Source: Helopsaltes ochotensis | Taxonomy: Eukaryota; Chordata; Aves; Passeriformes; Locustellidae | Direction of reading: 5' to 3' | Length of the DNA stretch: 64,000 bases | NCBI GenBank assembly: GCA_013400155.1 | Contig: VXBM01000007.1 | Span: 3,128,225 to 3,192,224 of the forward strand | Part shown: in pieces, positions 1 to 11,459 of the stretch | Position numbering within the stretch: position 1 is the first letter of the stretch | Layout of the letters: each line of letters opens with the position of its first letter | Notes under the pieces: generated by a model | What the model was told of the DNA's origin: nothing | The model's database searches: none | What the model saw: the letters and a program-made list of their open reading frames with translations, nothing else | Program-made: the position numbers and the translations under genes

Positions 1-778
1 TCTTCTTTCCCTAGACTTTTATTTACAAGTTAGTATTTGAGGGCCAACTATTGATCATCTAACTAACCAGACAGAGAAACCTATCTAAACTTGTTACTAA
101 AATCTAATTTAACTAACAATAAATACATTTACTAGACCACTTTAAAAAGCTCTAAGAAAAGTTAAAACTCGCAAAAACATTTTAAATATTAGAAAGTATT
201 TAATCTGCAAAAGAGCAGTGAAAAGTTGAAATATTTAAGACTCTTTTCTTTCTCATATGGATGCATGCTATTCCAGTATATACACATTACAATAATTTTT
301 TTCCAGTAGTACAATGGACTAGAAAATTCCATTTAAAAATTAATATTTCTAACCATAATAATAATTTTAAAATTCAATGAAACACAAAATTATGTCTCAT
401 CCAATGAGTGCAGAATAAAGCTGTTCTGTGATTTTTAACACAGCAAATCTCTCAGTGCTGCACTTTGTACTTTTTCAAATAGGTTTGTTGCATGTTTTCC
501 TTTCTATTTTCAAAGACTTCAAAAAATAAAATCCTTCTACATTCATCATAGTATTTACAGTAAGACAATTCAACATTCTCCTAATTTCTTTCTTCCTCAG
601 CATGCAGTAATACATTAAAATCTATTTTTTTTCTTTTATTAAAATGCCTTATATATTAGTTACAGAGCACGATGACTACAATTGTAGGCAAAAGTCAAAA
701 AAATCCCCTCAGAAGAATTTAAGAAAAATATACACACTCCTGTGGAAGTGTGTTTCCAGGATAATAAAAGGCCATTAC
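1..778. other. A+T-rich non-coding stretch
   Basis: No supported gene, RNA or repeat is seen. The sequence is A+T-rich with short T and A runs, as in a vertebrate intron or intergenic DNA. It is bounded on the right by the candidate minus-strand exon at 779-866. Confidence 0.6.
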
Positions 779-866
779 CTTGACCGTTGACATGAAGCCA
801 TCAGAGTCATATTTATTGATGAAACTTTCAGCTCCCAATCTGCTGCACTGAATGAGCATCATACAG
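779..866 (-). CDS. Candidate internal exon, minus strand (unidentified)
   Basis: On the minus strand this 88-nt segment follows a long pyrimidine-rich tract ending TTTGCTGACAG and is followed by AAG|GTAATG, so both splice borders are good. One frame is fully open and includes ESFINKYDSDGFMSTVK; it needs two bases carried over from an upstream exon. A second frame reads LYDAHSVQQIGS and then a stop; that is the frame which would follow directly from the candidate at 3003-3049, and would make this a last coding exon. I do not recognise either peptide. Pseudo-exons of this quality occur by chance in introns, so the call rests on the splice sites alone. It could also be an exon of a non-coding transcript. 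Confidence 0.25.
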
Positions 867-3002
867 CTGTCAGCAAAGGCAGAGCACAGAAACAGTGATA
901 GCTTGTGACATTTTCCTTTCATAATTTATGAAAACAAAATACCTTAGGGTTTGCAAAACACCAGAAGAAAAATTTTAGAGTAGTCCCTTTAAGGAAAAAG
1001 CCCATGAGATAAATATTTAAATTGTTTATCTCTATTACCAGAGAAATGTCCCTGTTAGATTGATATATCCATGCAGAATTAATTGATAATGCCTAAGTAA
1101 TGTACTCAATGAAAAAAGAAATGCTGCCACACTGCAAATAAACAAAGTGAAAAAGACCTAAAATTAGAACCTTCAAAGTGATGGTACTGTGAGAATGCTT
1201 TGGGCTTCTTTACAAGGAAATAAACTTGAAAACCTTCATAAAATTAATTGCATTAATAAATTGCTATAATAATTAGCATAATTTCAGAGGAATCGGATGA
1301 CAAAATCAGATGACAATTTAAGTATTATAAACTCAAGGTGAACATTTTTCAATATTTTAAAACGTCATTTGCACATATTAGAAACAAGCAAAGGGGAAAA
1401 CATGTCACAATGTGTTGTGTGTCTTCCACCTCTTCATTTTGTGTTGGTTGGATAGGCTATAAAAATGAATGTCCTTGAAGCTTCTCAGGTACCAGTACTT
1501 GTGCTCACAACTTACGTAAAAAATGTTTGGATGCCAACCCCTACTAGGCAGTATCCCCATCAGGATGGATGCTGTCAGCATCAGATTAACTCGGGAATCT
1601 TACAGCAGTCCTGCCAACACCTCAGTTCAGGATGCTCAGCGTAAGCACTCACTTTGCCCAGGAAATTTCCCTTTGCAGGTTGAGGAAGCATTAAAACCCA
1701 CGCAGTATGCACAGAGAAAACATCCTCCCCATGTTTTCCTCCACATGCTTCTCGTGTGGTGTGCTTTTCACACACCAGCTGCCACCAGGGAGGAGGCTCT
1801 ATGCTCACAGTGGGGTGCAGTTTCTCCCATAACAACCCAGACTAGAATAATATATATTTTATATACGCATCCATATTTTCTGATTAGCTGAGACTTTCCA
1901 CTTTTGAAGATCCCAAGGGAGAGCTGCGTGCAGCTATCACTGCTTGGCATAGCTTTGGCAGCAGTTTTGGGGAAAGAGGTGGATATCACAGAAGTGTTTT
2001 TTCACCAATTTGTTATACCTGCTGCACATTTTAAAACTATCCACTAGGCCCTAGCGGGTGAGTTAAAAACACACTTACAGAAGACTGCTTTAAGGTTTTG
2101 TTGTGACTTCTCTCAACAGGCAGGCGGTGAACACACCCTGGCCAGCATCAGCCTGGAAAACACCATCTCTCACAGGGAACACTTTTACAGACAACTTCCT
2201 TACCCCTCTGAAGAGCATATGAAGAGCTTAGTGACTGCTGGGGAACAGGTGACAGTAATCAGCTTTCAGGATTCTTTTTAAGAGAAAATGGGCAAGGTCA
2301 AGCAGGACACTCAAGTGAGTTTTGGGGCACAATAATGCCAATGGGACCATTTCCTTGTAGTAAAGTCTAAACTGCATCTTTACACTGCCTTCAGAGAGAG
2401 GGAAGTGGCTTTCCCCATTTTAAAAATTACTTTGAAACATATCAGGCTAAGAAAGAAAGAACAAAGTACATGAAATTGTCTTTAACTGAAGGAAAAAAAA
2501 TCTCAGATTTTTTTAATAGTGGATGCTTATTCCTTCTTCTCTTTTCCAGGGAACAAACCCCACTGTCTTCTCTTTCCCCATTTCTTTTCCCCCAGCAATG
2601 GGGCAAACCCCTCCTGTCGTTTGCATAGCTCCCCTCCTGGTGACAGCCATTCAGCACTAACTGGTTAATAAAAGATGATACGAAGTTGCTTTCAAACATC
2701 ACACTGGTCTCTTCTACAAGATTAATAGCTGCAGGAAGAGGCAGTGGCAGCTGCAGAAACAGGACACTTTTTACAGCTCCAGTCGCACGACACATCTGGG
2801 AAGTTTCTTGGTTCCACAGGCAAACTGCTGTGGAGCAGGGTGATGGATGCCCAGCTGCTCTGGCACCAGCATCACACAAGAGCAACATCTGGATGAAGCC
2901 TGGAAAACAAACCAGAGAGCAGAAGAGAGGCAGGCAGGCAGGCAGTGCTGCCGGGTTTGGCTTGAGGAAGAAGGGAGTATTTGTATGAGTTACAGATTTT
3001 AC
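867..3002. other. Non-coding stretch; GC-richer at 2520-3002
   Basis: No gene is recognised. The sequence from about 2520 to 3002 is noticeably richer in G+C than its surroundings and is open on the minus strand from 3047 down to 2442 (201 codons, the longest open frame in the window, and the readthrough frame of the candidate exon 3003-3049). A short GGCA-type tetranucleotide run lies at about 2929-2944. The overlapping ORFs at 1523-1891 on both strands show no recognisable protein. Confidence 0.5.
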
Positions 3003-3049
3003 CTCGAGCCCGATGGCCATCAGCAGCAAGTTCAGCACTCGCACCACCG
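3003..3049 (-). CDS. Candidate coding exon, hydrophobic peptide (unidentified)
   Basis: On the minus strand this 47-nt segment is preceded by TCTTCCCTTCCAG (a strong acceptor) and followed by GAG|GTAAAATC (a fair donor). After two carried-in bases (CG) it encodes VVRVLNLLLMAIGLE and ends in phase 0. Fourteen of its 15 codons end in G or C (mostly CTG, GTG, GCC, ATC), against an A+T-rich background; this is the most coding-like composition among the candidate exons. The peptide is hydrophobic and could be part of a membrane helix or of a buried helix in a helical-repeat protein. I cannot name the family. The same frame continues open past the donor to 2442, so intron retention or an alternative terminal exon cannot be excluded. 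Confidence 0.4.
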
Positions 3050-4793
3050 CTGGAAGGGAAGATTACCAAAGTCATTAAACAAATGATTAGCCTCCCAGTA
3101 GGTCAGAAATAGTGAATCAATCCACTTTTGTAAAGCATTACAGCCAGAATGCGTGAAAGATTTATAAACCAATGCACTATGGATTTCTGGACAAAACCTC
3201 TTCTCTGCCTGCTTATAATCTTTTTTGGATTTTCTCCTTTTTGCTTAATAAAGTCTCAAAAATTGGATATCTTCTTTTTAGTAATTTATAATAACCTTTG
3301 AAGAAACAGTCACATTTTAAGCCAAAATTCTAGAAAAGATGAGTTCAGAATATCTCAAAAAGCAGGAGGAACTGTTGAGGAAGCTGTGAAAGTACTGTAG
3401 ATTGAGTATTTACAACCACCTGCCTTGTTCTTTGAAAAACAAGTGTTTTTAAAAACAGGATAATTTTGATGAAGACTTACAAAAACCACAGCTATACAAT
3501 TGTGCATTGAACACAGCTGAGCTTCCTATGAATATACCTGTGTATACTTGTTTTCTTTAGAAATATTAAAAAGCATGCTTTCATTGTCTAAGCAACTGCA
3601 CAAACTATCATGTTTTCAAATAAATTACGAGAGAAAGACTCAGCAAATATTATATGCATGTCTATATATTTTAAGACTTATCTGCCTAATTGACCACAAA
3701 TTAGGTGGCCAGCTTGAACCCAGCAACCCATCACTTTGCAGATGTTCACAGCCACAAAAAGTTTAAGGCCTCTTTGACCCCAAAGTAAGAAATGAATCAT
3801 CTGAAAGCTCTGCATTAGATATTAAAATAAGTAAATTTCAGCCTAACATAATTGCAAAGTCAAACACTGAAATTCTTTCTTTTAACCTCTTCCTTGGTAA
3901 ACTCTTAATTAAGTCAAATTCTGAGAAGCAGCAAACATCTGGCAGCTGCAGTGGCTTGCCCAGCATTTGTGCTCAGTTTCCCCTCTGGATGCAGCTCCCC
4001 TGGAGCTCTGCCAGAACAGCCACTCAGAGAGGTGTTAACACCTAGAAATTATAGTGGCATTTCTAACTAACCCTGCAAACCATACTTGTTGCGTTCACAT
4101 GGATATGTGTGGCTTGGGTAAATAATAATTTATGCCAGACTTTTTTCCTCTTGTGACTTTAGTTTTGATATCACATCATGATTCAAAGCCCGGTGCACCA
4201 TAAATTTTCTCCAAATGTGTAGTAATTCCTTGGCGCAGTCTAAAGTTATGATTCATTTATACTGGAGTGACAGCATAATACCTAGGTGTCAAAATCCATT
4301 AAAACTGTTCAATGTCTTCTGTTTATTTTTAGAACCAATTGAGACTTAACTGATGGTGAAAAATATACAGTCAAGTGTGTTTACTTCACCTTTACAAAGA
4401 ATCCGTTATAGTCCCAATTAATTTGTTATTCCTGTCACAACAGGTACTGGATACTTCAAAACTGTCATTACCGTTTCTCTCTGTTTCTTTTGCCTTTTTT
4501 TTATAAGAAGGCTTCTGTTTATTTTTAACCCATTAGTAGGTAATGGTTACCTTTTTTTTTTGTAAAATCAGAATTTCACATCATTTTCCATTCTAATTAA
4601 AATTAATACGATGAATAAATAGATTCCAAATGAACTTCGATCGATTGTGCTCAAAATTTGTCACCATCAGGTGTACTAGTGCTAAGTTTAGTGACTGTTC
4701 ACAGGATGATACGACTTTTGCATCAGTATGATTGGCTAGACAGAAATCAAAAATATGCTATGTGCCAGTTACAAACACCATAGCAGTTCTTAC
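3050..4793. other. A+T-rich non-coding stretch
   Basis: Nothing beyond unique-looking A+T-rich DNA is seen. An acceptor-like ATCACTTTGCAG near 3740 and a GTAAGA near 3784 on the plus strand frame a short open segment, which I regard as a chance pseudo-exon. Confidence 0.55.
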
Positions 4794-4857
4794 CAAAATT
4801 CAGAGCATCTTTTGCCATGCTAAGTGTTAACAGTTTATTCTTCCTTATAGAAAATTC
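4794..4857 (-). CDS. Candidate exon, minus strand (unidentified, weak)
   Basis: Minus-strand segment of 64 nt with donor TTTTG|GTAAGA and acceptor CTATAAAACTGTTTTAG. In phase 0 it is open for 21 codons and contains NKLLTLSMAKDALNF, leaving one base. Joined to the two leading bases of 3003-3049 it would read MAKDALNF-A-VVRVLNLL. An alternative acceptor (CACTTAG) gives a 26-nt version. I chose the acceptor partly because it keeps the frame, which weakens the inference. No family is recognised. Confidence 0.2.
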
Positions 4858-6272
4858 CTAAAACAGTTTTATAGGGGGTAGGGAAGGGCAGGGAAAGAAC
4901 CCCACAAAAACCTCCGTGAGATGGGCTCTAAATGTCAGAGCCAGGCTCCAAAGCAAAAGTAAACAGCATAATTCTCTACAAATAGCTGTAAATACAACCC
5001 CAAAGAAGACTTTCTAGTGGTTGTGTTAGACAAAGTGCAAATAAAATAATATTCAAATTGTTCTCACAATACTAGAACCAAGACATACAAAGTTCAGAGG
5101 AACAGTCATGGTATAAAACAAGTATGTTAGGAGTCAAATGAAGAAGTGAGTGTACATGCAAATACTGGTTCTGATGCCAGTCTGCAGTGGGTGCTGCCTG
5201 CAGCAGCCCCATCCTGCGTGGTGAGATGGGCCACAACCTCCTCTTCCCCTTCTCCCTCCCTTGCCTGAGAATTTTGGCACATTACAGGCACTCATCACAT
5301 CCCTGCCCACCTAGGGTGCAAAGCAAGGGGTTCCTGGTCACTGCCCTTCGCTCCAGCAGGAAGCGTGAGCCAACACTCACAGGGACAAGGCAGAAAAGGT
5401 ACCACACAGCTCAGGACTCGGGCTAAGGGTACCAGCCCAAATACAAGCCAAAGCCGGGGCATCACCTCCTCATGGCTTAAGAACCGAATGGGGAGGAGCT
5501 CTGGAGTATGTGTTGTAATTCATAGTTTTACAGCACCTGGGATCCTCTACTTTGTGGCTTTTACTTCTAGAAAAATAAAATACAGGATTATGATTGAGTA
5601 TAGGACTTGACATTACTTAAATGTATCACTGGTGACCCTGCTGCTGCCACAGCAGCATGGATTGTCATTCATTTCTGAGGCATACTAGCTCACAGAAGCA
5701 AAATGCAACTTCACTTTTTTTTTATTAACGTGTTATAAGGATTTCATTGCAATTTAGATGATTATACTCTGTAGCCATAACTACGTAAAATTAAGCACAA
5801 ATAGCTTAGGTGACTCAGAAGAATTAGAAATTAAATAGGCCTATTAGAGTAAGTTTATCCTATCATTATATTATGCTGTGTACAGTATATTTTCTGGTCT
5901 TTTGACTTCAGTTTTAAAAATCTCAGAAATCGGGCTTTCATGACTTGTTCTTTTTACAATTGCTGCCTAACCTAATAGACCTTACACTTAGCTAAATTTC
6001 TAATACTTAGTTTCACAACAGTTGGGTCTCTTTGATTCACCCTAAGGATCATATCTACTTCCTGCATCCTTAATTGCTGCACCCTTTAGCTTCTTTAACA
6101 AGTTGCAAATGCACACTCTGCCCTCTCCCATGTTGGTGCTTTAGCTCTTAAAATACAATTTAGAGCTCTTCTCTAAGGCCATCATGTCTAAAACCTGCAC
6201 CTGTTGCTGCTGGACATCAGCACAGTGGGAAAGACCTGAGCACAAAGCCCCTGTCTCATCTTTCCCTCGTAC
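4858..6272. other. Non-coding stretch
   Basis: No gene or repeat is supported. The interval 5180-5480 is relatively G+C-rich and carries two overlapping plus-strand ORFs without recognisable domains, both starting outside any convincing context. Confidence 0.5.
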
Positions 6273-6328
6273 CTTGGATCGTTTGCAGATTTCCATAATG
6301 GCCTCTGCTATTGCTTCCTGCCACAGTT
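6273..6328 (-). CDS. Candidate coding exon, amphipathic helix peptide (unidentified)
   Basis: Minus-strand segment of 56 nt. The acceptor is GCCTTTTTTCTTGACTAG and the donor AAG|GTACGA. After two carried-in bases (AA) it encodes LWQEAIAEAIMEICKRSK, which has the pattern of an amphipathic helix, and ends in phase 0. A second open frame (TVAGSNSRGHYGNLQTIQ) also exists, so the frame is not proven. A small candidate exon at 6714-6732 would leave one G, completing GAA (Glu) at the junction. I cannot name the protein. Confidence 0.3.
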
Positions 6329-6713
6329 CTAGTCAAGAAAAAAGGCATTTCAGTAAAAAAATAAGTGGGGTCTCCTTCAAAAAATCATCCACACTTTTTG
6401 CATGATAGGGGTTTTCTTATGACAGTGAATTAAATTTTTGAAAGAGGCTCTGACAATTTTTCAGACATTTCAGACTAACTACAAGAAGTAAGGGGCAGCA
6501 CTGCAGTGGGAGGAACAAGCAACGAAAGACTACAAGGGGCTGCTGAATTGGCAGCTTCCACCTTATTATTTCTTGTAAATTACTTGTTTCTTGGTCCAAG
6601 CTAATTTTTCTGACTCCCATACCTGTAAAAACATATCAGTTTATGCTACCAGTTCACACAATCAGAAGTCATTCCTCTGAGGCTGCTCAGAGTAACCTAA
6701 CTCACTGGCTTAC

Positions 6714-6732
6714 CTCTCTTAGTTTGCACTGC
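6714..6732 (-). other. Candidate microexon, minus strand (weak)
   Basis: A minus-strand segment of 19 nt (or 15 nt with the next AG) lies between a pyrimidine-rich tract ending TTCTTGTACAAAG and the donor GAGAG|GTAAGC. In phase 0 it reads AVQTKR and leaves one base that fits the start of 6273-6328. It is too short to have coding statistics of its own. The donor is good, the acceptor AAAG is mediocre. Confidence 0.12.
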
Positions 6733-6846
6733 CTTTGTACAAGAAAGTAGAACAGCAGGAGACAAAAAATCCCTTACTGCATTCTAGCTGCTCTTTGTGA
6801 AAATCAAAAGCAGTAGTTTGGAGCTGCTTGCATATACAAAAGAGGC

Positions 6847-6849
<3 letters not shown>

Positions 6850-6896
<47 letters not shown>
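6850..6896. repeat. Poly(T) homopolymer, 47 bases
   Basis: An uninterrupted run of T from 6850 to 6896, flanked by AGAGGCGCC on the left and GAAATCTG on the right. Read on the minus strand it is a poly(A) stretch, but no AATAAA lies just upstream in that direction, no target-site duplication is evident and no processed pseudogene is recognised beside it. It may be a simple mononucleotide microsatellite. Its exact length may be uncertain in an assembly. Confidence 0.95.
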
Positions 6897-6897
<1 letters not shown>

Positions 6898-8800
6898 AAA
6901 TCTGTACACAACTTCATGCTGCATAGCAAAACTAAACAGGCAAGCACTAGAGGTTCCAGCACAACCACTATCACAGTGAGCCACACTCTGGAGACTCATG
7001 CCAGAAACTCACAACTTTTAAATCCAGTCATGACCAGGAATAATATGACTTACACTCAGTTAAAACCAATGGGCCTTATTTGGGTAGTTTCAATTCTTAT
7101 CAGCTAACTCTGCCTTCCAACACTTATCCTTCCTTAAATCTCTATTTATATAAAGGCAGGTCTTCTGTAATAAAATGTAATGATCTAGTGAGAATCTCAC
7201 CTCTATGTGTTAGGGTTGAGACAAAAAAAGACTATAAAACATTTTGGGGAACATTGTGTTAAGTATCACAAAGCAATCAATGGCGCATGGCTAGATAAAT
7301 ACTAATATCATGCATATATCATTTTAAAAATCTCAGCACTGAATTTGACTTCAGAAAGAATGCTGTGGCTTGCACAGAAACCTATCCAGTTATTGGACTG
7401 GTTTAGGAAACAGGCAAATGTTTGGAACAAAACTCTTCCCTTCTGCAGAACGGTTTTCAAACATGTACAATACTCACTACTAAAGAGCATTAGGGTTCAA
7501 GTGGGCACTTCACTATACAGCTGAATTTTTATTGTAAAGCATCAGCTTGCAGGATTGGAATTTCTAAGGCAGAAGACACATTTTTCTCAAGAGTGATGTT
7601 TGTCTAGAGGCTAAGGGGTGGTTTTGAACACAAAGGGTGTTGGATTTACCCTACTTTTCCTCAGTACAGATTTTATGACAGCTGCTTATGCAAGGCTGGT
7701 TAAATCACAATACATGGGTGCTCCTCTATGGATTTGCTGGAGTGTTTTATACCTATAAGAAGTGATTCCATAGCTACAAATATCTGGATCCATAAACATA
7801 ATCATCTGACTGAATCAGCTGTAGAACAGAGCAATAGCGCCTATTTCAGAGCTCTTGCTGGCCTGTGGTTTTAGTGGTGAACTAGTACCACATCTTGTGT
7901 AGGTCAGCTGTTCTTTGGATTTTGTTTTGACATTATAATCAATGTCTGTAAGAGTGAGGAGAGGTGGAAAACCTATGGAATCAAAAGCTAACATACTAGA
8001 TAAATCCAGAAATTATTATTTGGTTACTTCAACTTTTTCATTCTAAGGAAGAAACCTCGTGGAAAGCTCTCTCCAGCATTAAGTTGAGCATCTCTGCAGT
8101 TTGCTTCATTCAGAAAGATTTCTCTCAATTTTTGCAAGACATATTTGAGCACCCAGTCTCATGCCATATTATCAGTTTCGAACAAAATTTAATACCTTGC
8201 GTTGGAGAACACAGTTCAAATAAAATAAATTCCTGAAGAGATAACTTTTGTTAAGAAATAGTCTTGAATGCCAGTGATTGCTTTTTTTTAATGTACAAGG
8301 AAAAGAGGAACCAATGCAAGTAGGATGGCAGGAAAATATATGTATTTGCAGCCACTCCTGCAATTTTGTAACAAAGGGGAAGGTTTCTTTAACTTTTAAT
8401 AAGACCTCGCTTTGCTCATGCATTCTTCTTTCCCAAATAGTTGTTCCAAACTAACACATTACCTTCTTTAGCTTCCACTATATGAGCTCACAACCAAGCT
8501 ACAAGGTTTTTTGTGTGCGTGCTTATGGTCCATCATTATTAAATGTCTCTGGTTGGGCAGGAGAGGTGCTCCATCACAAACAGCCATTCATCAGCGATTG
8601 CCAAGCCGGCTCACACCTGACCTCTGCAGCAATAATAATGCTGCATCAAGTAGGCCAAGTACCCAGTTTAGCAGCAGAGCAGGGAGCAGGAGCCAGCCTC
8701 AAGATTAAGTGCACAGTTTCAGGTTTGCGTTCCCAGGAGCGAGGCAGGCTCATGTCGTGTTGATCGCACAAGTTTACCCCTAAGTGTCACAAACAACAAC
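6897..8800. other. Non-coding stretch
   Basis: Unique-looking A+T-rich DNA. Nothing coding is recognised. The interval from about 8530 to 8800 becomes more G+C-rich towards the CpG patch at 8815-8885 and has overlapping short ORFs on both strands without recognisable domains. Confidence 0.5.
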
Positions 8801-8814
8801 AGCCAGGTCAATGA

Positions 8815-8885
8815 GCAGCAGCGCCTGCTTTGGAACCCCCCCGAACGCCGCGCGCTCCAGGCCCAGGCGTCGAGATCGTGACGGC
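8815..8885. promoter_or_regulatory. Small CpG-rich patch
   Basis: A short cluster of CpG dinucleotides, including ACGCCGCGCGCTCC and GGCGTCGAGATCGTGACGG, stands out from CpG-poor surroundings. Such patches in vertebrates often mark unmethylated regulatory DNA or promoters of unannotated transcripts. It is very small for a CpG island, and no TATA box or exon structure is evident, so function is inference. Confidence 0.3.
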
Positions 8886-9370
8886 TGAGTGTGGGGTGAA
8901 GAAGGTTTATGGGGAAGGGAAGAGTGAGAACCTGCAGCATCAAATGACATTTAAGCAACTTACAGATGGAAGCACAGTGAGAGACAATGATGCAATTACC
9001 TTTCCCCAAGTTCTCAGGTGCAGCAAAACCCTGTCATCTCTCAGTGTTTATGTGCTCAGCCAACTCCACGCTCATTGCACTACATAGCTGTTCAGGAACA
9101 GAAGAAGAATACACAAATGCAAGTATTAGTGAGTATAAACTACATTCAGTTTAGCAAGAGGAAAGCAAAAAGTTTCCAAGCGTCTGTCTCTTCTAACAGC
9201 CACACAGGTTTGGCACCAGAATCTGAAGAAGAACCTGTTTACAAAATCTCTGTACATTTGCTTTGAAGACAGAAAACCTCACTGACTGGTCAAAGTCCTG
9301 GCCAAATTTTTGAAATAAAATATTTGTTCTGATGCTATGATTAAATGGAAGCCTGTATTTAAATCACACT

Positions 9371-9450
9371 AGGACCTAGATGATAGAAGCCCTGAGAGTT
9401 GGGCTTGATGATCCTTGTGAGTCCCTTCAAACTCAAGATATTCCATGGTT
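9371..9450 (+). repeat. CR1 LINE 3'-end fragment
   Basis: The segment GTTGGGCTTGATGATCCTTG, then GAGTCCCTTCAAACTCAAGATATTCCATGG, matches the conserved 3' terminus of avian CR1 LINEs in plus orientation. It is 5'-truncated to about 80 bp, as CR1 copies usually are, and diverged in the terminal TTCTATGATTC part (TTCCATGGTT here). It contains no coding sequence. Confidence 0.85.
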
Positions 9451-11459
9451 ATACCAGGATTAACATCCAGACTTATTAGCTATGCTCCCAGGTGGAGCCA
9501 AATCCCACAGCCATCCTGAAAATCCAGTTTTAAATTTTTACTGTATATTACATTAAATGTCTACCTAAAAGATCATACTTAGGAGCATAGAAATTATACA
9601 GAAATCTTATTTAATACCAGTATTAATGTAACCATTTAGAATGATGGTGTAGGAACCTACAGAAATTCCGAAGTCTACCTAAGACTCCACAGTTCTACAA
9701 CTGTGTTTTAATTATGCTGAGAGTTTAATTTGCTCTTGAGGTGCTTTGCCGATATGAAAACTCAAATGTTTAAAGTAAATGACACTAAAATTGGAGTCAA
9801 ATTGTTGCATACAATATCCTTTAGTTATAATTTCCAACCTTTCATTTAATGGAGATTCTAAGACCATATTACAGGGTTTAATCATAGTATATTTTTTCTT
9901 CTGGCTGAAAACAAAGACAAAATAATTCTCCATATGTATCTATGAGACGAAATTAATAAAACCTGAGCAAACATACTCTTTTTTCTGTTTATACAATAAT
10001 CTTGTATGTCAAAAAATATTTCAGTACCATGCAAACAAATGTCATTTATCAGATTGCAGCATAGCACCCATAACGATGTTTAATGGTTTAGAAAAATAAT
10101 ATTAGTGTCATTGCAAGTCTACAAAATTACTGAAAGAGTCAATGTATTTGATACAAATATTCTTAACTACTGCTGTAACTCAAACTCAATTTTTTGCTTT
10201 GCTCTAAGTTTTGTTGTGAAGACCATATATTTTTAATATACTAGTTCAATGGTGTTCAAAAATAATTGAATTAGAAGAAAAAAATTTTGGAATTTATATT
10301 TTCTTCTGGGACCATTCTGGAGTACTTCTAAAAGATAAGTTAGGTGGGTGAAATAAAGAAGAAAACACACTCTTATGCCTTTATGAAATTTAAAAAACAA
10401 AACAAAAGCTTTTTGTTTTTCTTTAAAACATAAAGGTATATACTCCAATAAGACACAGGGTAAGAACATCCCTGATAGCTCAATCTATTCTGAGATAGTG
10501 TAGGAATTTGGTTACAAGCTTGCCAATTAATTATGGTATTTGACACTTGGGACCAGTTGAAGTCTTGCTGATGTGATTAAACACTTTTTATCTGCTCTAT
10601 GGAAACACTTATGCAGAAGTATTTGTAATGATTTCAGTTTAAAAATGATTGTTACATAAATTTGGTAAGAGAAAACAAAAATGTGAAAATAACTTCAGGC
10701 TTTAGACATAAAAAGAATCCAAGTGCCACAACAGACAGCCCAACTTGTCTATATCCTTGCAATTAATAAGAAAGAAGTCTCACTCCGTGATTATTGTTTC
10801 ATCTCTATTGGTAGAAGTGCTTAGCAAGCATGTTATAAACCACAATTTTCCATTAGGCCAACACACAGCACCAGTAATTTATGAATAACATAGATCCTGC
10901 AACTATAACAGGGGAAGAGCATAACAGCCAGGAAAAAACTCACAGAAATGTTTTTTAAAGTGCCATCGGGTACAGGTTTTTCTTTACAGGTAACTCTTCC
11001 AAGCCATGCTGTAGCAGCAGGGGAGGGTTGTTCTTGCATCACCTTTCCACATCCCCAACATAGTCACAGTTTTCAAGTGGGATTGTCTTTCAGAAGACAA
11101 AACTGTGTGATTCCATCACTGCTGCTCACCCAAGGCAGTAGGAAAGTAGAAGTGTTACCCTCTCATCATTCTTTCTGCTTATGGGTAACAACCATACAGC
11201 CCCTTCCTCTAAGCTGAGTTTTGTTACCTGACAGAAGTAATTAACACAAATAAAGATAAAGAATTTGTGTGTGGCTGCACCAGGTAACTAGCCTGGACAG
11301 GGTTTGCATGTGACAGCACCAAAGCAACATGTGGTGCCACCGGACTATAGGCAGGAAATAAAAGGTGGTTGAAAGGAAAAAAACAACAGCAAATAAAATT
11401 TTGCCTTGTAACCACTCAGGATAAAATGAGCATAGTCAGTTTATCATATTAAGCCTGAA
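9451..11459. other. Non-coding stretch
   Basis: A+T-rich DNA with A runs and AAAC-type short repeats near 10390. No gene, RNA or transposon is supported. Confidence 0.55.

Noticed and set aside
3741..3783. Plus-strand segment after ATCACTTTGCAG and before GTAAGA
   Set aside because: Only one short open frame, no partner exons and no codon bias; treated as a chance pseudo-exon.
6784..6999. Two overlapping minus-strand ORFs with a long polylysine run
   Set aside because: The lysines are only the translated 47-base homopolymer; the flanks have no coding character.
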